Source: Kribbella catacumbae DSM 19601 (GTDB lineage Bacteria; Actinomycetota; Actinomycetes; Propionibacteriales; Kribbellaceae). From it: a stretch of 64,000 nucleotides of DNA. The notes below the pieces were generated by a model that did not search any database, was not told the origin of the DNA, and worked only from the letters and a program-made list of their open reading frames with translations. The stretch lies in assembly GCF_000372465.1 (NCBI RefSeq), contig NZ_AQUZ01000025.1:19470-83469 (forward strand). The letters are read 5' to 3'. Positions within the stretch are counted from its first letter, which is position 1; each line of letters opens with the position of its first letter. Below, in pieces: positions 36,202-45,567 of this stretch. Both the position numbers and the translations under genes were made by a program.

Positions 36202-36467
36202 GGCCCCATCCTGTCATTCCCAGGCCGTCTGACACGCCGCCACCACGCACGAGTGACGCCGCGCGGTCGCCAAGGGCGGCTACTGCCGCTGCGGTTCCAC
36301 CTGCGGCTAACCCCAGTCCGCCACCCTCCTCATCACCGAGGTCGCCTCCGTCAACCAACTGCCGAAGTGTCAGCACTTTGACAGTTCGTTCGTCACCGAC
36401 GTCAACGACGCCACGATTCTGCCGCCCCACCATCGAGTCATCCGCTTTTCCCACTGAGGAGGACCCG

Positions 36468-37511
36468 ATGAACACCACCAAGAACACCCGACTCTTCCGA
36501 GCGTTCGCAGCCGGCGTGCTCGGCCTGGCCGGACTGGTCGGCGCCGCACTGCCCGCGTCGGCCTTCGACGGCGGTCCGCCACCGCCTCCCATCGACGACG
36601 ATCCAGCCGGGACGTACCTGGACCTGGCCGGCACCAGCGCCAAGGTGACGCCGTACGGAACCTCGGAGTGGCAGGTCGACGTGACCGTGCAGAACTTCGG
36701 GAACACCTACACCGCGCCGTTCACCAACACCTTCCGCGTTGACGGCACCACGGTGGTCGCCACCAGGTCGATGGGCAGCATCGCGTACCACGGATCCCGG
36801 ACGGACTCGTTCCGGATCCCCCGCACCGGCTGTTTCGTCCAGTTGAAGCTGAGCGTTGACTCGGGCAACGTAGTGACCGAGCGGTTGGAGACCAACAACA
36901 TGACATGGATGGTCCGTCAGGCGACGAACCCGTGCTCGATCGCACCCAAGTACACGATCAAGGCCGAGACGTTCAGGGCGGCCGACGAGAGCAGCTACAA
37001 CCTAGGCTCGGACGAACCGTTCTGGAACTTCAGCTCGGTCGGTACCGCCGGCACCGCCAGGACGACCCAGACCAAGGTCTTCTCCGGCGTCGACACCGGT
37101 GAGACCCACCCCTTCGCCTCGACCGAGGGCTGCCTGTGGCGCAACTGCGGCGTGGGCGACTACGCGCCCAACGGCGTCGGAATGTCCGTGCAGTTGTGGG
37201 AGAAGGACCAGGGCGACATGACCGCGAACCAGGCCAAGGCTGCGGAGTACTTCGGTTATGCCGGCTTTATCGCCTCGGCGGCCGGCGCACCGCCGTGGGT
37301 GACCAAGGCGATCCCGTACGTCGCTGAAGGCGTCAAGTGGGCAATGGAGTACCTCGAGGACGACCTGATGAAGACCGACACTTTCGCGTTCTCGCCGGCC
37401 GATCTGGCCGCCAAGGCTCCGCTCAAGGGTCAGTCGACCATCTCCACCCGCTACCTGGAGGGCGGGGGTGGCATCTACTACCTCAACCTGCGCGCCACCC
37501 GCGTGAGCTGA
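36468..37511 (+). CDS. Secreted protein with CARDB-like N-terminal domain
   Basis: 347-residue exported protein with signal peptide (FRAFAAGVLGLAGLVGAAL, cleavage after PASA) and a Pro-rich start to the mature chain. Residues about 45-150 look like a CARDB domain (VDVTVQNFGNTYTAPFTNTF, VVTERLETNN). The rest (150-347) has cysteines in EGCLWRNCG and a helical stretch (AAGAPPWVTKAIPYVAEG) and is not recognised. GAGGAGG lies 5 bases before the ATG. It may be a surface adhesin or toxin-like protein, but there is no evidence for either. A strong terminator follows. Confidence 0.75.
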   Translation: MNTTKNTRLFRAFAAGVLGLAGLVGAALPASAFDGGPPPPPIDDDPAGTYLDLAGTSAKVTPYGTSEWQVDVTVQNFGNTYTAPFTNTFRVDGTTVVATRSMGSIAYHGSRTDSFRIPRTGCFVQLKLSVDSGNVVTERLETNNMTWMVRQATNPCSIAPKYTIKAETFRAADESSYNLGSDEPFWNFSSVGTAGTARTTQTKVFSGVDTGETHPFASTEGCLWRNCGVGDYAPNGVGMSVQLWEKDQGDMTANQAKAAEYFGYAGFIASAAGAPPWVTKAIPYVAEGVKWAMEYLEDDLMKTDTFAFSPADLAAKAPLKGQSTISTRYLEGGGGIYYLNLRATRVS

Positions 37512-37517
37512 GCTGCC

Positions 37518-37551
37518 GAAACCCCTCTCCGCCGTAGCGGAGAGGGGTTTC
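37518..37551. terminator. Bidirectional hairpin terminator
   Basis: Perfect 15 bp stem (GAAACCCCTCTCCGC and its complement) with loop CGTA, placed between convergent stops 7 bp from each gene end; A/T runs at the stem ends suit both directions. Confidence 0.9.
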
Positions 37552-37557
37552 GCCATG

Positions 37558-38205
37558 TCAGCGGGCGGTCTTGGCCAGACTCAACGCGTCGAGCACAGTG
37601 ACCCGGCCGCGAGCCACGACCAGCACCCCGTCGCGTTCGAACTCACCCAGCACCCGGTTGACGGTCGCCCGCGAGGTGCCTGCCAGGTTGGCGAGATCCT
37701 CCTGGGTGAGCGGGATCTCGGGCTCGTCGCCGTAGGTACCGGCCAGGTCGAGGAGGCGGCGAGCCACTCGTTTGTCCGCGGGCAGATAGAGAGCCTCGAC
37801 GAGATGCTCGGACAGCCGGCGTACATAGTCGGCGAGCAGGTCGATCAGGACCTGGTCGATGGCAGCTCCTTCGGCGCGGAGGCGGTTGAACTGGGCCCGG
37901 TTCAGCGTCCAGGTCTCGGTCCGCTCCAGCGCGACGGCGGTCGCGGAACGAGTAGCCGCGTCGTCGAGCAGCGCCAGCTCACCGAACCCCTCGCCGGGAC
38001 CGACGATGGTGAGGGTGGCCACCTCACCTAGCGGAGTGGTGATGCGGATGGCGACATGACCGCGCTTGACCAGATGAAGGGAGTCGCCCGGATCGCCCTC
38101 GTGGAAGATCACCTCGCGGCGTGCGAACCGGCGGTGTCTGCCGCTCGCGAGCAGCTGACGGCGGGCTTCCGGAGTGAGCGATGCGAGCAGTGGCCAGTCA
38201 GCCAT
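37558..38205 (-). CDS. Crp/Fnr family transcriptional regulator
   Basis: 215-residue regulator: cyclic-nucleotide-binding beta-barrel (about 10-120) with the phosphate cassette GEGFGELALLDDAATRSATAV (broken at residue 20: GEGFGELALLDDAATRSA), dimer helix, and Crp-type HTH (LTQEDLANLAGTSRATVNRV). The Glu and Arg-containing cassette (GE-LALL-----RSA) is intact, so it can bind a cyclic nucleotide. ATG 38205 starts 4 bases after the cyclase stop, so enzyme and receptor are co-translated. It shows a somewhat short N terminus relative to GlxR. Confidence 0.93.
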   Translation of the reverse strand: MADWPLLASLTPEARRQLLASGRHRRFARREVIFHEGDPGDSLHLVKRGHVAIRITTPLGEVATLTIVGPGEGFGELALLDDAATRSATAVALERTETWTLNRAQFNRLRAEGAAIDQVLIDLLADYVRRLSEHLVEALYLPADKRVARRLLDLAGTYGDEPEIPLTQEDLANLAGTSRATVNRVLGEFERDGVLVVARGRVTVLDALSLAKTAR

Positions 38206-38209
38206 CAGG

Positions 38210-40273
38210 TCACCCCCGCAACGCTTCGAGGACAAACGCAGCGACCGGCTCGCTCTTTCCTTTCACACCGACCAGGCCGAGCGGGCGCAGATCGGCACGA
38301 TCGCCGAGCAGCTCCCGCGTCATCGGCCCGATCACGACTTCGCCGGGCTCGGCCAGGGCTTGCAGGCGGGCGGCCAGGTTCGTCGTGTCCCCGATGGCGG
38401 TGAAGTTGCGCATCTCGGCGCTGCCGATGTTGCCGACCAGGGCCGGCCCGCTGTTGACCCCGGCCCGGAACGGCGGCCAGTCCCGCCCGGCCGCCACCTG
38501 CGCGGTCGCCTGCTGCAGCCGCAGCCCCGCCCGGGCCGCACGGGCGGCGTGGTCGGCCTGGCGGACCGGGGCGTTGAAGACCGCCATCACCTCGTCGCCG
38601 ACGAACTGCACGATCGTGCCGCCCTGTTCGAGGATGACCGGAACCGCGGCACCGAAGTACGCGTTGAGCATGGCAACGACCTGGTCCGGAGCGGTCCGCT
38701 CGGCGTACGGGGTGAATCCGCGCAGGTCTGCCATCAGCACGCTCACCTCGGCGATCGAGCCGCCCAGGCCGGCCTGGCTCGGATCCGCCAGCAGCGCCGT
38801 GGCCACGTCGGGTGACATGTACGAGCGGAACAGCCCGTCGAGCTGGTGATAGAGCCGCGCGTTCTCGAGCACGATCGACAGTTGGCTGCCGAGTGAGCGG
38901 AGCAAGGAGCGATCGACCTCACCAAAGGCGGCGTACGTCCGCTTTGCCTCCAGCACTCCGGCCGCATGGCCTTTCACGTCCAGCGGCACCAGATACCGGT
39001 GACCGTCCGGGCTTTCGACCGGCTCGAGGGACCTCAGCGCCTCGTCGCGTTCGACATCAGGAGCACCGGAAGGGCCCAGGTCGCGGCCGACGAGGGCGAG
39101 CGTGAGCCGATCGGGGGCGAAGGCGTCGGCCACGATGTCCATGGCGCGAGTCAGCAACTCGGCCTCGTCGCGGATGACGCGGGCATCGCGGCCGATCCGG
39201 ACCAGTCCCCCGAGGCGCTGGCGTTGGGTCCGTTCCGAGCCGAGCGCGCCGGCGCCGCGTTCGAGCACCTCCAGTTGCCGTTCGGTGAGGTTGAATCGGG
39301 CCGCCAACCGGGTCGCCACCCGCGACACCGGCTCACCTTCTTGCCCCTCGGCCTGGCGCTGCATCGCGGTCGCCATCTCCTCCAGGGCCGCGGCGTGGTC
39401 CTCCCGGATCTGCTCGATCGTGCGGTCGAGGGCGACGCCGTGGAACAGCCCGGCCGGCGATCCTTCCCGGACGTACTGGACATAGGCGCTATAGGCAACG
39501 AACGCGAAGGCCGCGGTCATCAGCAGGTGCCACTCCCACCACGACGCCTGCCAGTTCCGCCCGTACGCCACCGAGATCATCGCCTCGGCGAGCAGCACGA
39601 AGGCGGTCGTGATGCTGATCAGCATCACCGCGGGACGGCGGCGATGGAGACCGAAGTACCGCAGCGCGGCGTACAAATACAGCGCCGTGCCACCGAAGGC
39701 GGCGTACCGCAGCGGCCCGGCCGTCTCCTGTGGTGAAATCGCCCGGTCGAGCGGGGGCAGGCCGGCCAGCGACAGGACTCCCCAGGCGGCGAGCAGGGCC
39801 GACACCACCACTCGCAGCGGTGTCCTGAGCCGCCGTACCCGCGCGGCGCCGGTCTGACCGAGCTCGAGCGAGGAGGCGGCCGCGAGAACCGAGGCCAAGG
39901 CCAGCCCCACCGGGGTGGCGAACACGAACCCGGCATTCGGACCCGACAGGATCACCTGCGGCGTCGCCAGCGCGTGCAGACCAAGGAATCCCGCGCTGAT
40001 CATGAAGGCGATCGAGACCAGGAACAGCCGGGCGTCGTCTCGGCGAGCCGCGGCCCGGCTGATCACCACGGCGAGAACGACGTTGACAACGGCGGTCACC
40101 AGTACGAGGGCGAAATGGGCTCCGTGGTGCTCCCAGTGCACGTCGAACCGCGGTCGGCTGACCAGCAACCACAGGGCCAGTAGGGGAATCACCAGGTGCA
40201 ACGCCCAGACGGCGACGCGAATCCACGCGGCGCTCGCACCGCGCGTCGTCGCTGACCGCTCGATCCCCGTCAC
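38210..40273 (-). CDS. Membrane class III adenylate/guanylate cyclase
   Basis: 687 residues: about seven membrane helices (20-265), a coiled linker (EQIREDHAAALEEMATAMQRQ split at 20), a GAF-like segment (about 350-480) and a class III cyclase domain (about 505-685). Metal Asp residues are D516 (MADLRGF) and D560 (FVGDEVMAVF), the base-site Thr is T625 (NFTAIGD) and NLAAR supplies the transition-state Asn/Arg. The usual substrate-defining Lys before FVGD is Gln556, so the nucleotide preference is uncertain. Start is GTG 40273. The crp gene follows by 4 bases, which suggests a closed cAMP-type circuit. Confidence 0.9.
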   Translation of the reverse strand: MTGIERSATTRGASAAWIRVAVWALHLVIPLLALWLLVSRPRFDVHWEHHGAHFALVLVTAVVNVVLAVVISRAAARRDDARLFLVSIAFMISAGFLGLHALATPQVILSGPNAGFVFATPVGLALASVLAAASSLELGQTGAARVRRLRTPLRVVVSALLAAWGVLSLAGLPPLDRAISPQETAGPLRYAAFGGTALYLYAALRYFGLHRRRPAVMLISITTAFVLLAEAMISVAYGRNWQASWWEWHLLMTAAFAFVAYSAYVQYVREGSPAGLFHGVALDRTIEQIREDHAAALEEMATAMQRQAEGQEGEPVSRVATRLAARFNLTERQLEVLERGAGALGSERTQRQRLGGLVRIGRDARVIRDEAELLTRAMDIVADAFAPDRLTLALVGRDLGPSGAPDVERDEALRSLEPVESPDGHRYLVPLDVKGHAAGVLEAKRTYAAFGEVDRSLLRSLGSQLSIVLENARLYHQLDGLFRSYMSPDVATALLADPSQAGLGGSIAEVSVLMADLRGFTPYAERTAPDQVVAMLNAYFGAAVPVILEQGGTIVQFVGDEVMAVFNAPVRQADHAARAARAGLRLQQATAQVAAGRDWPPFRAGVNSGPALVGNIGSAEMRNFTAIGDTTNLAARLQALAEPGEVVIGPMTRELLGDRADLRPLGLVGVKGKSEPVAAFVLEALRG

Positions 40274-40375
40274 AGCTTGCCCCGTTCCGACTCCTCCTTT
40301 GGATCGTACGACGACCTGCGGCGGTCGGCTGGTTCGTCATTGCGATCGGCCGCACACGAGCCGATCATCAGAGCC

Positions 40376-41872
40376 ATGGGGGATGCGACGATCGGCTCCT
40401 TGCCGGGCATGCCGTCCCCGGCGCTGGCACCGCCGATACCGGCGACGGTGCTGCGAACGGTGCCCGCCGGCCTCGAGCCGCGCCCCGGCCTGCGTAAGCG
40501 AGTGGTCATCATCGGCGCGGGGATGGCCGGCCTGGTCGCCGGGTTCGAACTGGCCCGGCAAGGGCACGAGCCGGTGATCCTCGAGGCCCAGAACCGGGTG
40601 GGTGGCCGGATCTACACCCTGCGCAGCTTCGCACCCGGTCTGTACGCCGAGGCGGGCGCGATGCGGATCCCGCGGGTCCATCGGCTCACCCTGGAGTACT
40701 GCCACCTGTTCGGGCTGCAGCTCCGGCCGTTCGTGATGGACAACCCCAGGGCCCCGGTCTATCTCGCCGGCCGCAGGATGACGCTGGAGCAACTCGACCG
40801 CGATCCGTCGCTGATCCCGTTCGAACTCGCCGCGCACGAGCGCGGTCGGACCTACGCCGAGCTCTGGGCGGAGGCGACCCGCGAGGTCCGCGAGCTGTAC
40901 GAACAGAAGGGCGAGGCAGCACATACGATCCTCGGCCGGCTGTACGACCAGTACTCGATCCGCGATTTCCTGAAACAGCAGGGCTTCTCGGAAGGTGCCG
41001 TAGAGCTGTTCGGAGTACTGAGCTACCGCGAGGCCAACCTGGGCGCCTCAGTGGTCGAGCAACTGCGGGAGATCCTCGGCCGCGCCTTCGAGGACATGCA
41101 GGAGATTGCCGGCGGCATGGATCTGCTGCCGAACGCCTTCTACCAAAGGCTTCGCCGGCAAGTACGACTAGGCGCCCAGGTCGTCGCCGTCGATCAGAAT
41201 GCCGACCACGTCACCGTCCACTACAAGACAGCCTCCGGAACGTACGCCGAGTCCGGCGACTACTGCATCTGCACGGTGCCCTTCGGCGTACTGCGTCACC
41301 TGGACTTCGTGCCGCATCTGTCCAAGGGCAAGTACCGGGCCATCCGCTCGCTCAACTACAACCCGTCGACGAAGATCCTGCTGCAGGTTCGCCACCGGTT
41401 CTGGGAGCAGCACCACGGCACCGGCGGCGCCACACCCACCGATCTGCCCATCCGGCGCATTGTCTACCCGTCGCATGCACCTGCCGACGAGGAGCGCGGC
41501 GTCCTGCTGGCGAGCTACACCTGGGGCCAGGACGCCGCCCGGTGGGGAGCCCTCGGCCCGGCCGAACGGATAGCGCTGGCGCTGAAAGACGTCGCGAAGA
41601 TCCACCCCGAGGTCTTGCGGGAGGTCGAGGGCGGCGCCTCGCACGCCTGGTACAACGACCCCTACGCGGTCGGAGCCTTCGCCCTGTTCGAGCCCGGCCA
41701 GGAGACTGCCCTGCACGGCGACATCGTGAGACCCGAGGGCCGTATCCACTTCGCCGGCGAACACACGTCGCTGTGGCACGCGTGGATCCAGGGCGCCCTC
41801 GAATCAGGGACCCGCGCCGCCGCCGCGATCCACGAAGCCCCCGAGCCCTCCGCGGCACATGGCAGCCGGTGA
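40376..41872 (+). CDS. Flavin monoamine/L-amino acid oxidase
   Basis: 498-residue FAD enzyme. The dinucleotide-binding motif is VVIIGAGMAGLVAGFELA (about 43-60) followed by ILEAQNRVGGRI; the C-terminal FAD motif is IHFAGEHTSLWHAWIQGA. Middle sequence LYAEAGAMRIP resembles L-amino acid oxidases. No signal peptide is seen, so it works in the cytoplasm. The ATG at 40376 was chosen because longer readings would start 3 bp from the divergent cyclase gene and leave no room for promoters; no strong ribosome site is present. The substrate is open. Confidence 0.9.
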   Translation: MGDATIGSLPGMPSPALAPPIPATVLRTVPAGLEPRPGLRKRVVIIGAGMAGLVAGFELARQGHEPVILEAQNRVGGRIYTLRSFAPGLYAEAGAMRIPRVHRLTLEYCHLFGLQLRPFVMDNPRAPVYLAGRRMTLEQLDRDPSLIPFELAAHERGRTYAELWAEATREVRELYEQKGEAAHTILGRLYDQYSIRDFLKQQGFSEGAVELFGVLSYREANLGASVVEQLREILGRAFEDMQEIAGGMDLLPNAFYQRLRRQVRLGAQVVAVDQNADHVTVHYKTASGTYAESGDYCICTVPFGVLRHLDFVPHLSKGKYRAIRSLNYNPSTKILLQVRHRFWEQHHGTGGATPTDLPIRRIVYPSHAPADEERGVLLASYTWGQDAARWGALGPAERIALALKDVAKIHPEVLREVEGGASHAWYNDPYAVGAFALFEPGQETALHGDIVRPEGRIHFAGEHTSLWHAWIQGALESGTRAAAAIHEAPEPSAAHGSR

Positions 41873-42309
41873 GGCCCGCACGACGTTTCAGGGCCGGAGC
41901 GTGCAACATCCGGATGGCGGCACCGGCCGCGACCCACGCCGCCGGCGACGCGGTCGACGGTTCACCGAGACCTCGACCTCCCCCACGTCGGCCATTGTCG
42001 CGGGGATACCCACCGACGTCACCGGAATGATCAAGCCCGGAACCGTCGACACGTCGCGGACACCGTTCGCGACGTCCCGCAGATCTCGGTTTCCGCGCCG
42101 AGCCAGCCGTTGAGCGGCCAACCATCGAACATCGCTTCGGTCGTCATGTCGGGGCAGCATAAGCGTGGTTCCGGAAGGGCATTTCCGTTGTTGCCGCGTG
42201 ACTGCGAGCGTGGCGATATGCCTGCAGAACAAGAGATTTCACCACTCCACTGCAGGCCGGCTCTTCAGAGCTGAGGATCGTCCTCAGCCGTCAGGAAAGG
42301 ACCACGCTC
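41873..42309. other. Non-coding region, possibly decayed gene
   Basis: 437 bp without an intact gene. On the minus strand from ATG 42147 a short frame (MTTEAMFDGWPLNG) soon loses coding character, and neighbouring frames carry conserved-looking bits (VPGLIIPVTSVGIPATMADV) without a start, as expected for a frameshifted remnant. No family could be named. The last 60 bases contain the promoter and a GGAAAGGA ribosome site for the hydrolase gene. Confidence 0.4.
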
Positions 42310-43092
42310 ATGACCACGACAACCTCCACGGACGGCACGAAGCTCGAGTACGACCGGACCGGATCGGGACCCGCCGTGGTTCTGATCGGCGCTGGCCCGA
42401 CAGGCCGTACTGCGAACGCCGAACTGGCCGCCCTGCTCTCCGCAAGTTGCACCGTGCTCAACTACGACCGTCGCGGCCGCGGCGGCAGCGGCGACACCGC
42501 GCCGTACAGCGTGGACCGCGAACTGGAAGACCTCGCCGCGGTCGTCGCCGCGGCAGGTGAAGACGTCTCGCTGTTCGGTACCAGCGGTGGTGCCATGCTC
42601 GCGTTCAAAGCGGTGGCGAACGGGCTCTCCGTTCGCCGGATCGCCGTCTGGGAGCCGCCCTACATCCTGCCCGGTAGTCGCCCGCCAGTACCCGCCGACT
42701 ACGCCGACCAGCAGGCGGCACTGGCCGCTGCCGGCGACCGTTCCGGAATGGCCGAGCTCTTCCTCAGCCAGGCGGCCGGGCTACCGCCCGAGTTCGTCAA
42801 GCCCCTCATGGACGGGCCGTACTGGGGATTCCTCGAGGCCGCTTCCTCGCCGGCCCTGATGTACGACGCGCAACTCGCGGGCGACTTCTCGCTCGACCCA
42901 GCGCAGCAGGCGAAGATCACCTGCCCGTTGCTGATCCTCGACGGCAATACGACCGACTGGCTGACGCAGGCCGCCAACGCCGTTGCCGACGCGTCGCCGG
43001 TCCCGATCCGTCAGACGCTGCCTGGCCAGCAGCACAACGTCGAATCCTCCGCCTTGGCCGAACCCCTGATCAAGTTTCTTCACGAGGATTGA
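42310..43092 (+). CDS. Alpha/beta hydrolase
   Basis: 260-residue hydrolase of the epoxide hydrolase/esterase-like group. Catalytic parts: nucleophile elbow LFGTSGGAMLAF (Ser of GTSGG), acid in LILDGNTTDW, and His in PGQQHNVESS. The cap is small. AGGAAAGGA lies before the ATG. It is followed by the reductase gene after 7 bp, so both are one operon. Substrate unknown. Confidence 0.9.
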   Translation: MTTTTSTDGTKLEYDRTGSGPAVVLIGAGPTGRTANAELAALLSASCTVLNYDRRGRGGSGDTAPYSVDRELEDLAAVVAAAGEDVSLFGTSGGAMLAFKAVANGLSVRRIAVWEPPYILPGSRPPVPADYADQQAALAAAGDRSGMAELFLSQAAGLPPEFVKPLMDGPYWGFLEAASSPALMYDAQLAGDFSLDPAQQAKITCPLLILDGNTTDWLTQAANAVADASPVPIRQTLPGQQHNVESSALAEPLIKFLHED

Positions 43093-43099
43093 GCTCATC

Positions 43100-43687
43100 A
43101 TGAGCGCTCTCCTGGTGATCGAATACCTGTCCGTGGACGGGGTCGCCCAGGGGCCCGGCCACGACGGCGAGGATCCCGACAACGGCTTCGCCCTCGGTGG
43201 GTGGGCCGGGCCGCACCTCCAGGACCACCGCGAGTACGGGACGGTGACGTACCAGGACGCGAGTGCGTTCCTGTTCGGCCGTCGCACGTTCGAGCTCTGG
43301 CGGCCACACTGGTCTCAGGTCTCCGATCCTGACGACCACATCGCCGCGGCGCTGAACAGTCGCCCGAAGTACGTGGTCTCGACGACGATGGAGGAGCCCG
43401 CCTGGTCCGGCACCACCGTGCTCGCCGGTGACATCCCGGCACAGATCGGCGAGCTGAAACTGAAGCACGGCCCCGGACCCATCGTGCTGGCCGGCAGCAC
43501 GCAGGTGGCGCACACACTGATCGTCAACGACCTGGTCGACGTCTATCAACTGTGGATCCACCCGGTCGTTCTGGGCGGTGGCAAGCGCCTCTTCGAACCA
43601 CCGTTGCCCCCACAGCACGACCTGCGTCTTGTCACCAACTGCACCACCCGGACGGGTCTGGCCATCCTCACCTTCGAACGGACCTGA
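43100..43687 (+). CDS. Dihydrofolate reductase family (RibD C-terminal) protein
   Basis: 195-residue NADPH-binding protein of the RibD_C/YwjB-like group: LLVIEYLSVDGVAQGPG, FLFGRRTFELWRPHW, KYVVSTTMEEPAW, PIVLAGSTQVAHTL and HPVVLGGGKRLF. These are the usual cofactor-site motifs of stand-alone actinobacterial homologues, whose true substrate is unknown. It overlaps nothing and follows the hydrolase gene closely. A perfect hairpin ends the unit. Confidence 0.9.
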   Translation: MSALLVIEYLSVDGVAQGPGHDGEDPDNGFALGGWAGPHLQDHREYGTVTYQDASAFLFGRRTFELWRPHWSQVSDPDDHIAAALNSRPKYVVSTTMEEPAWSGTTVLAGDIPAQIGELKLKHGPGPIVLAGSTQVAHTLIVNDLVDVYQLWIHPVVLGGGKRLFEPPLPPQHDLRLVTNCTTRTGLAILTFERT

Positions 43688-43699
43688 CCATCCCACTCA

Positions 43700-43742
43700 C
43701 CGAGTGCTCGACCAACTCCCCTTGAATTGGTCGAGCACTCGG
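43700..43742. terminator. Bidirectional hairpin terminator
   Basis: Perfect 16 bp stem (CCGAGTGCTCGACCAA and its complement) with an 11 base loop, filling the gap between convergent stops. Confidence 0.85.
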
Positions 43743-43744
43743 CA

Positions 43745-44956
43745 TCAGCCCGCTTCGGTCCGGTCGGCCGCGGATGCCGAGTTCACCCATTGGCCGACGC
43801 GTTCGATGGCCTTGGCTGCTTCGGGCAGGAACGACCAGAACAGCTGGAACACGTGTGTGTTCACCGGGTAGAGCTCGAGGTCGGCCGGCACCCCGGCGGC
43901 CTGGGCGGCCGTAGCGAGTTCGCGTGCCTCGTGGACAACGAAGTCGCCGGTCCCGACCTGGATGAGCATGGCCGGGTAGCCGGTCAGGTCGGCTTCGAGC
44001 GCGTTCACGGCCGGATCGTTGCGCGGCGTCTGACCGAGGTACGTCGGAACGCACATGTCCACCGAATCCCGGACTGCGCGGGCCTGCGGCGACGCTTCGG
44101 TCTCGCGGTCGAGGAAGCGGCACTGCGGGTCGACCCACGGGCTCAGCAGCACCACCCTCCCCGGCATCGGCTCGCCGTTCACCCGAAGCCTGTGCAGCAG
44201 GGACATCACCAGGCCGGCGCCGGACGAGTCGCCGATCAGGGTGATGTCTTTCGGAGCCAACTTGGCGCTCAGCCACCGAAAGGCGATCTCGACGTCTTCG
44301 ACCGCCGCCGGGTACCGGTGCTCCGGGGCCAGTCGGAAGTCAGGAACCAGGACTGCGGCGTCGCAGGCGACCGCGAGGATCCCGGCCAACGGCCTCGAAC
44401 CGTAGGCGGATCCAGCCAGATTCCCGCCGCCGTGCGCGTAGACGACGGTTGGAGTCCTGCCGGGCTCGGTCCCATACACCAAGCACGGGACACCGGCGGC
44501 GTTGACCGGCCGGGCCGTGACCCCCGCCGGCGTGGGGAACGGGGCGTTCATCACCTCGAAGGCCTCCCGGTACGAATCGAGTCCTTCAAGCATCCGATCG
44601 ATGACGGGCTGAGTCAGCCTGGCCAGGCGCTGCTGGTTCTCACCACCTACCGACTGGGTCGTGGCCAGTGCCTCGTCCAGGTCGCCGAGCAGCGGCCGGG
44701 TCCGTACCAGCAGCGCTTCCCCTGCCACGGTCAGCTCGACCCGATGAGTGGAACGAGTCAGCAGGTCGACGCTGAGGAGCCGCTCGAGGTGGCGGATCTG
44801 GCGCGACAAAGCGGGCTGCGTGATGAACATCCGTTCCGCGGCACGGCTGAAGTTCAGCTCCTCCGCGACGGCGACGAAGGCACGCAAGTGCCGCAACTCA
44901 ATGGCATCAGGCGCCTTCGGCAACGCCAGCAGCCGGCCGGCCGCCTCGCTGTTCAT
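43745..44956 (-). CDS. LysR-type DNA-binding domain fused to HSL-family esterase
   Basis: 403 residues in one uninterrupted frame. Residues about 19-78 are a LysR winged helix (LRHLRAFVAVAEELNFSRAA, ITQPALSRQIRHLE) with the start of the linker helix to about 105. Instead of the periplasmic-binding-protein effector domain there is a hormone-sensitive-lipase type alpha/beta hydrolase (about 115-395): oxyanion HGGG (175-178), GDSSGAG with nucleophile Ser244, acid Asp338 (GTGDFV) and His368 (NTHVF). The triad is complete, so the enzyme part may be active. It could sense an ester by binding or hydrolysing it. Only a short spacer separates it from the convergent hydrolase/reductase operon. Confidence 0.9.
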   Translation of the reverse strand: MNSEAAGRLLALPKAPDAIELRHLRAFVAVAEELNFSRAAERMFITQPALSRQIRHLERLLSVDLLTRSTHRVELTVAGEALLVRTRPLLGDLDEALATTQSVGGENQQRLARLTQPVIDRMLEGLDSYREAFEVMNAPFPTPAGVTARPVNAAGVPCLVYGTEPGRTPTVVYAHGGGNLAGSAYGSRPLAGILAVACDAAVLVPDFRLAPEHRYPAAVEDVEIAFRWLSAKLAPKDITLIGDSSGAGLVMSLLHRLRVNGEPMPGRVVLLSPWVDPQCRFLDRETEASPQARAVRDSVDMCVPTYLGQTPRNDPAVNALEADLTGYPAMLIQVGTGDFVVHEARELATAAQAAGVPADLELYPVNTHVFQLFWSFLPEAAKAIERVGQWVNSASAADRTEAG

Positions 44957-45131
44957 GGTGGCCAGTATGACCCGCGTTGCCGGTTGATGGTCTGAGCAGT
45001 CGCCCTTGAGGTCGACGGCACGGTTCAGAGCATCGCGATCGCCGCGGTGAAGTTCAGGTCGGCTACGAACAGGTGGTACCCGCGCCGAGGCCCGCGCCGA
45101 GGACGGCGAGCTGCTCCAGCCCCGTCACGGT

Positions 45132-45518
45132 CTAGTTGGCGATCGCCGTACGCCTGGCATCGCGGTATCCCAGGATCGCGAGCAGGGTCAGCAGGTTCGC
45201 GGGGACCGCGAGGATCAGGAGGAACGCCAGGTAGGTGTCGCGTCGTTCCGAGCAGTCGCGAGCGAATCCGAGCCGGCCGGCGGTTCCGACGCTCTCGTCC
45301 GTCGTGACGTGGTCGCCCCACGAGGTCGATGACTCGGTGTCGACGTACGAGTGGTCGCTTGGCCAGCCGACTGCGATCAGCGAGCCGCAACGCACGCTGA
45401 CCACCTCCTCGCCGGACGAGCTGGTGGTGAAGCTCGGTCCCTTGAACAGCAACACCACCATCCCGACGTACAGCAGGCAGGCGACGATGCCGACGACTTT
45501 GTACGCACCTCGCGCCAC
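45132..45518 (-). CDS. Small membrane protein of unknown function
   Basis: 128 residues with two membrane helices (KVVGIVACLLYVGMVVLLF at 7-25 and TYLAFLLILAVPANLLTLLA near 95-115) enclosing an outside loop with two cysteines (VRCGSL, ARDCSERR) that may form a disulfide. Start GTG with AGGGG 7 bases upstream. No family was recognised. Confidence 0.65.
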   Translation of the reverse strand: MARGAYKVVGIVACLLYVGMVVLLFKGPSFTTSSSGEEVVSVRCGSLIAVGWPSDHSYVDTESSTSWGDHVTTDESVGTAGRLGFARDCSERRDTYLAFLLILAVPANLLTLLAILGYRDARRTAIAN

Positions 45519-45567
45519 GTGATTCCCCTAGCTCCTACGACGGCCGGACAGTCGGCAGTCTAGGTAG

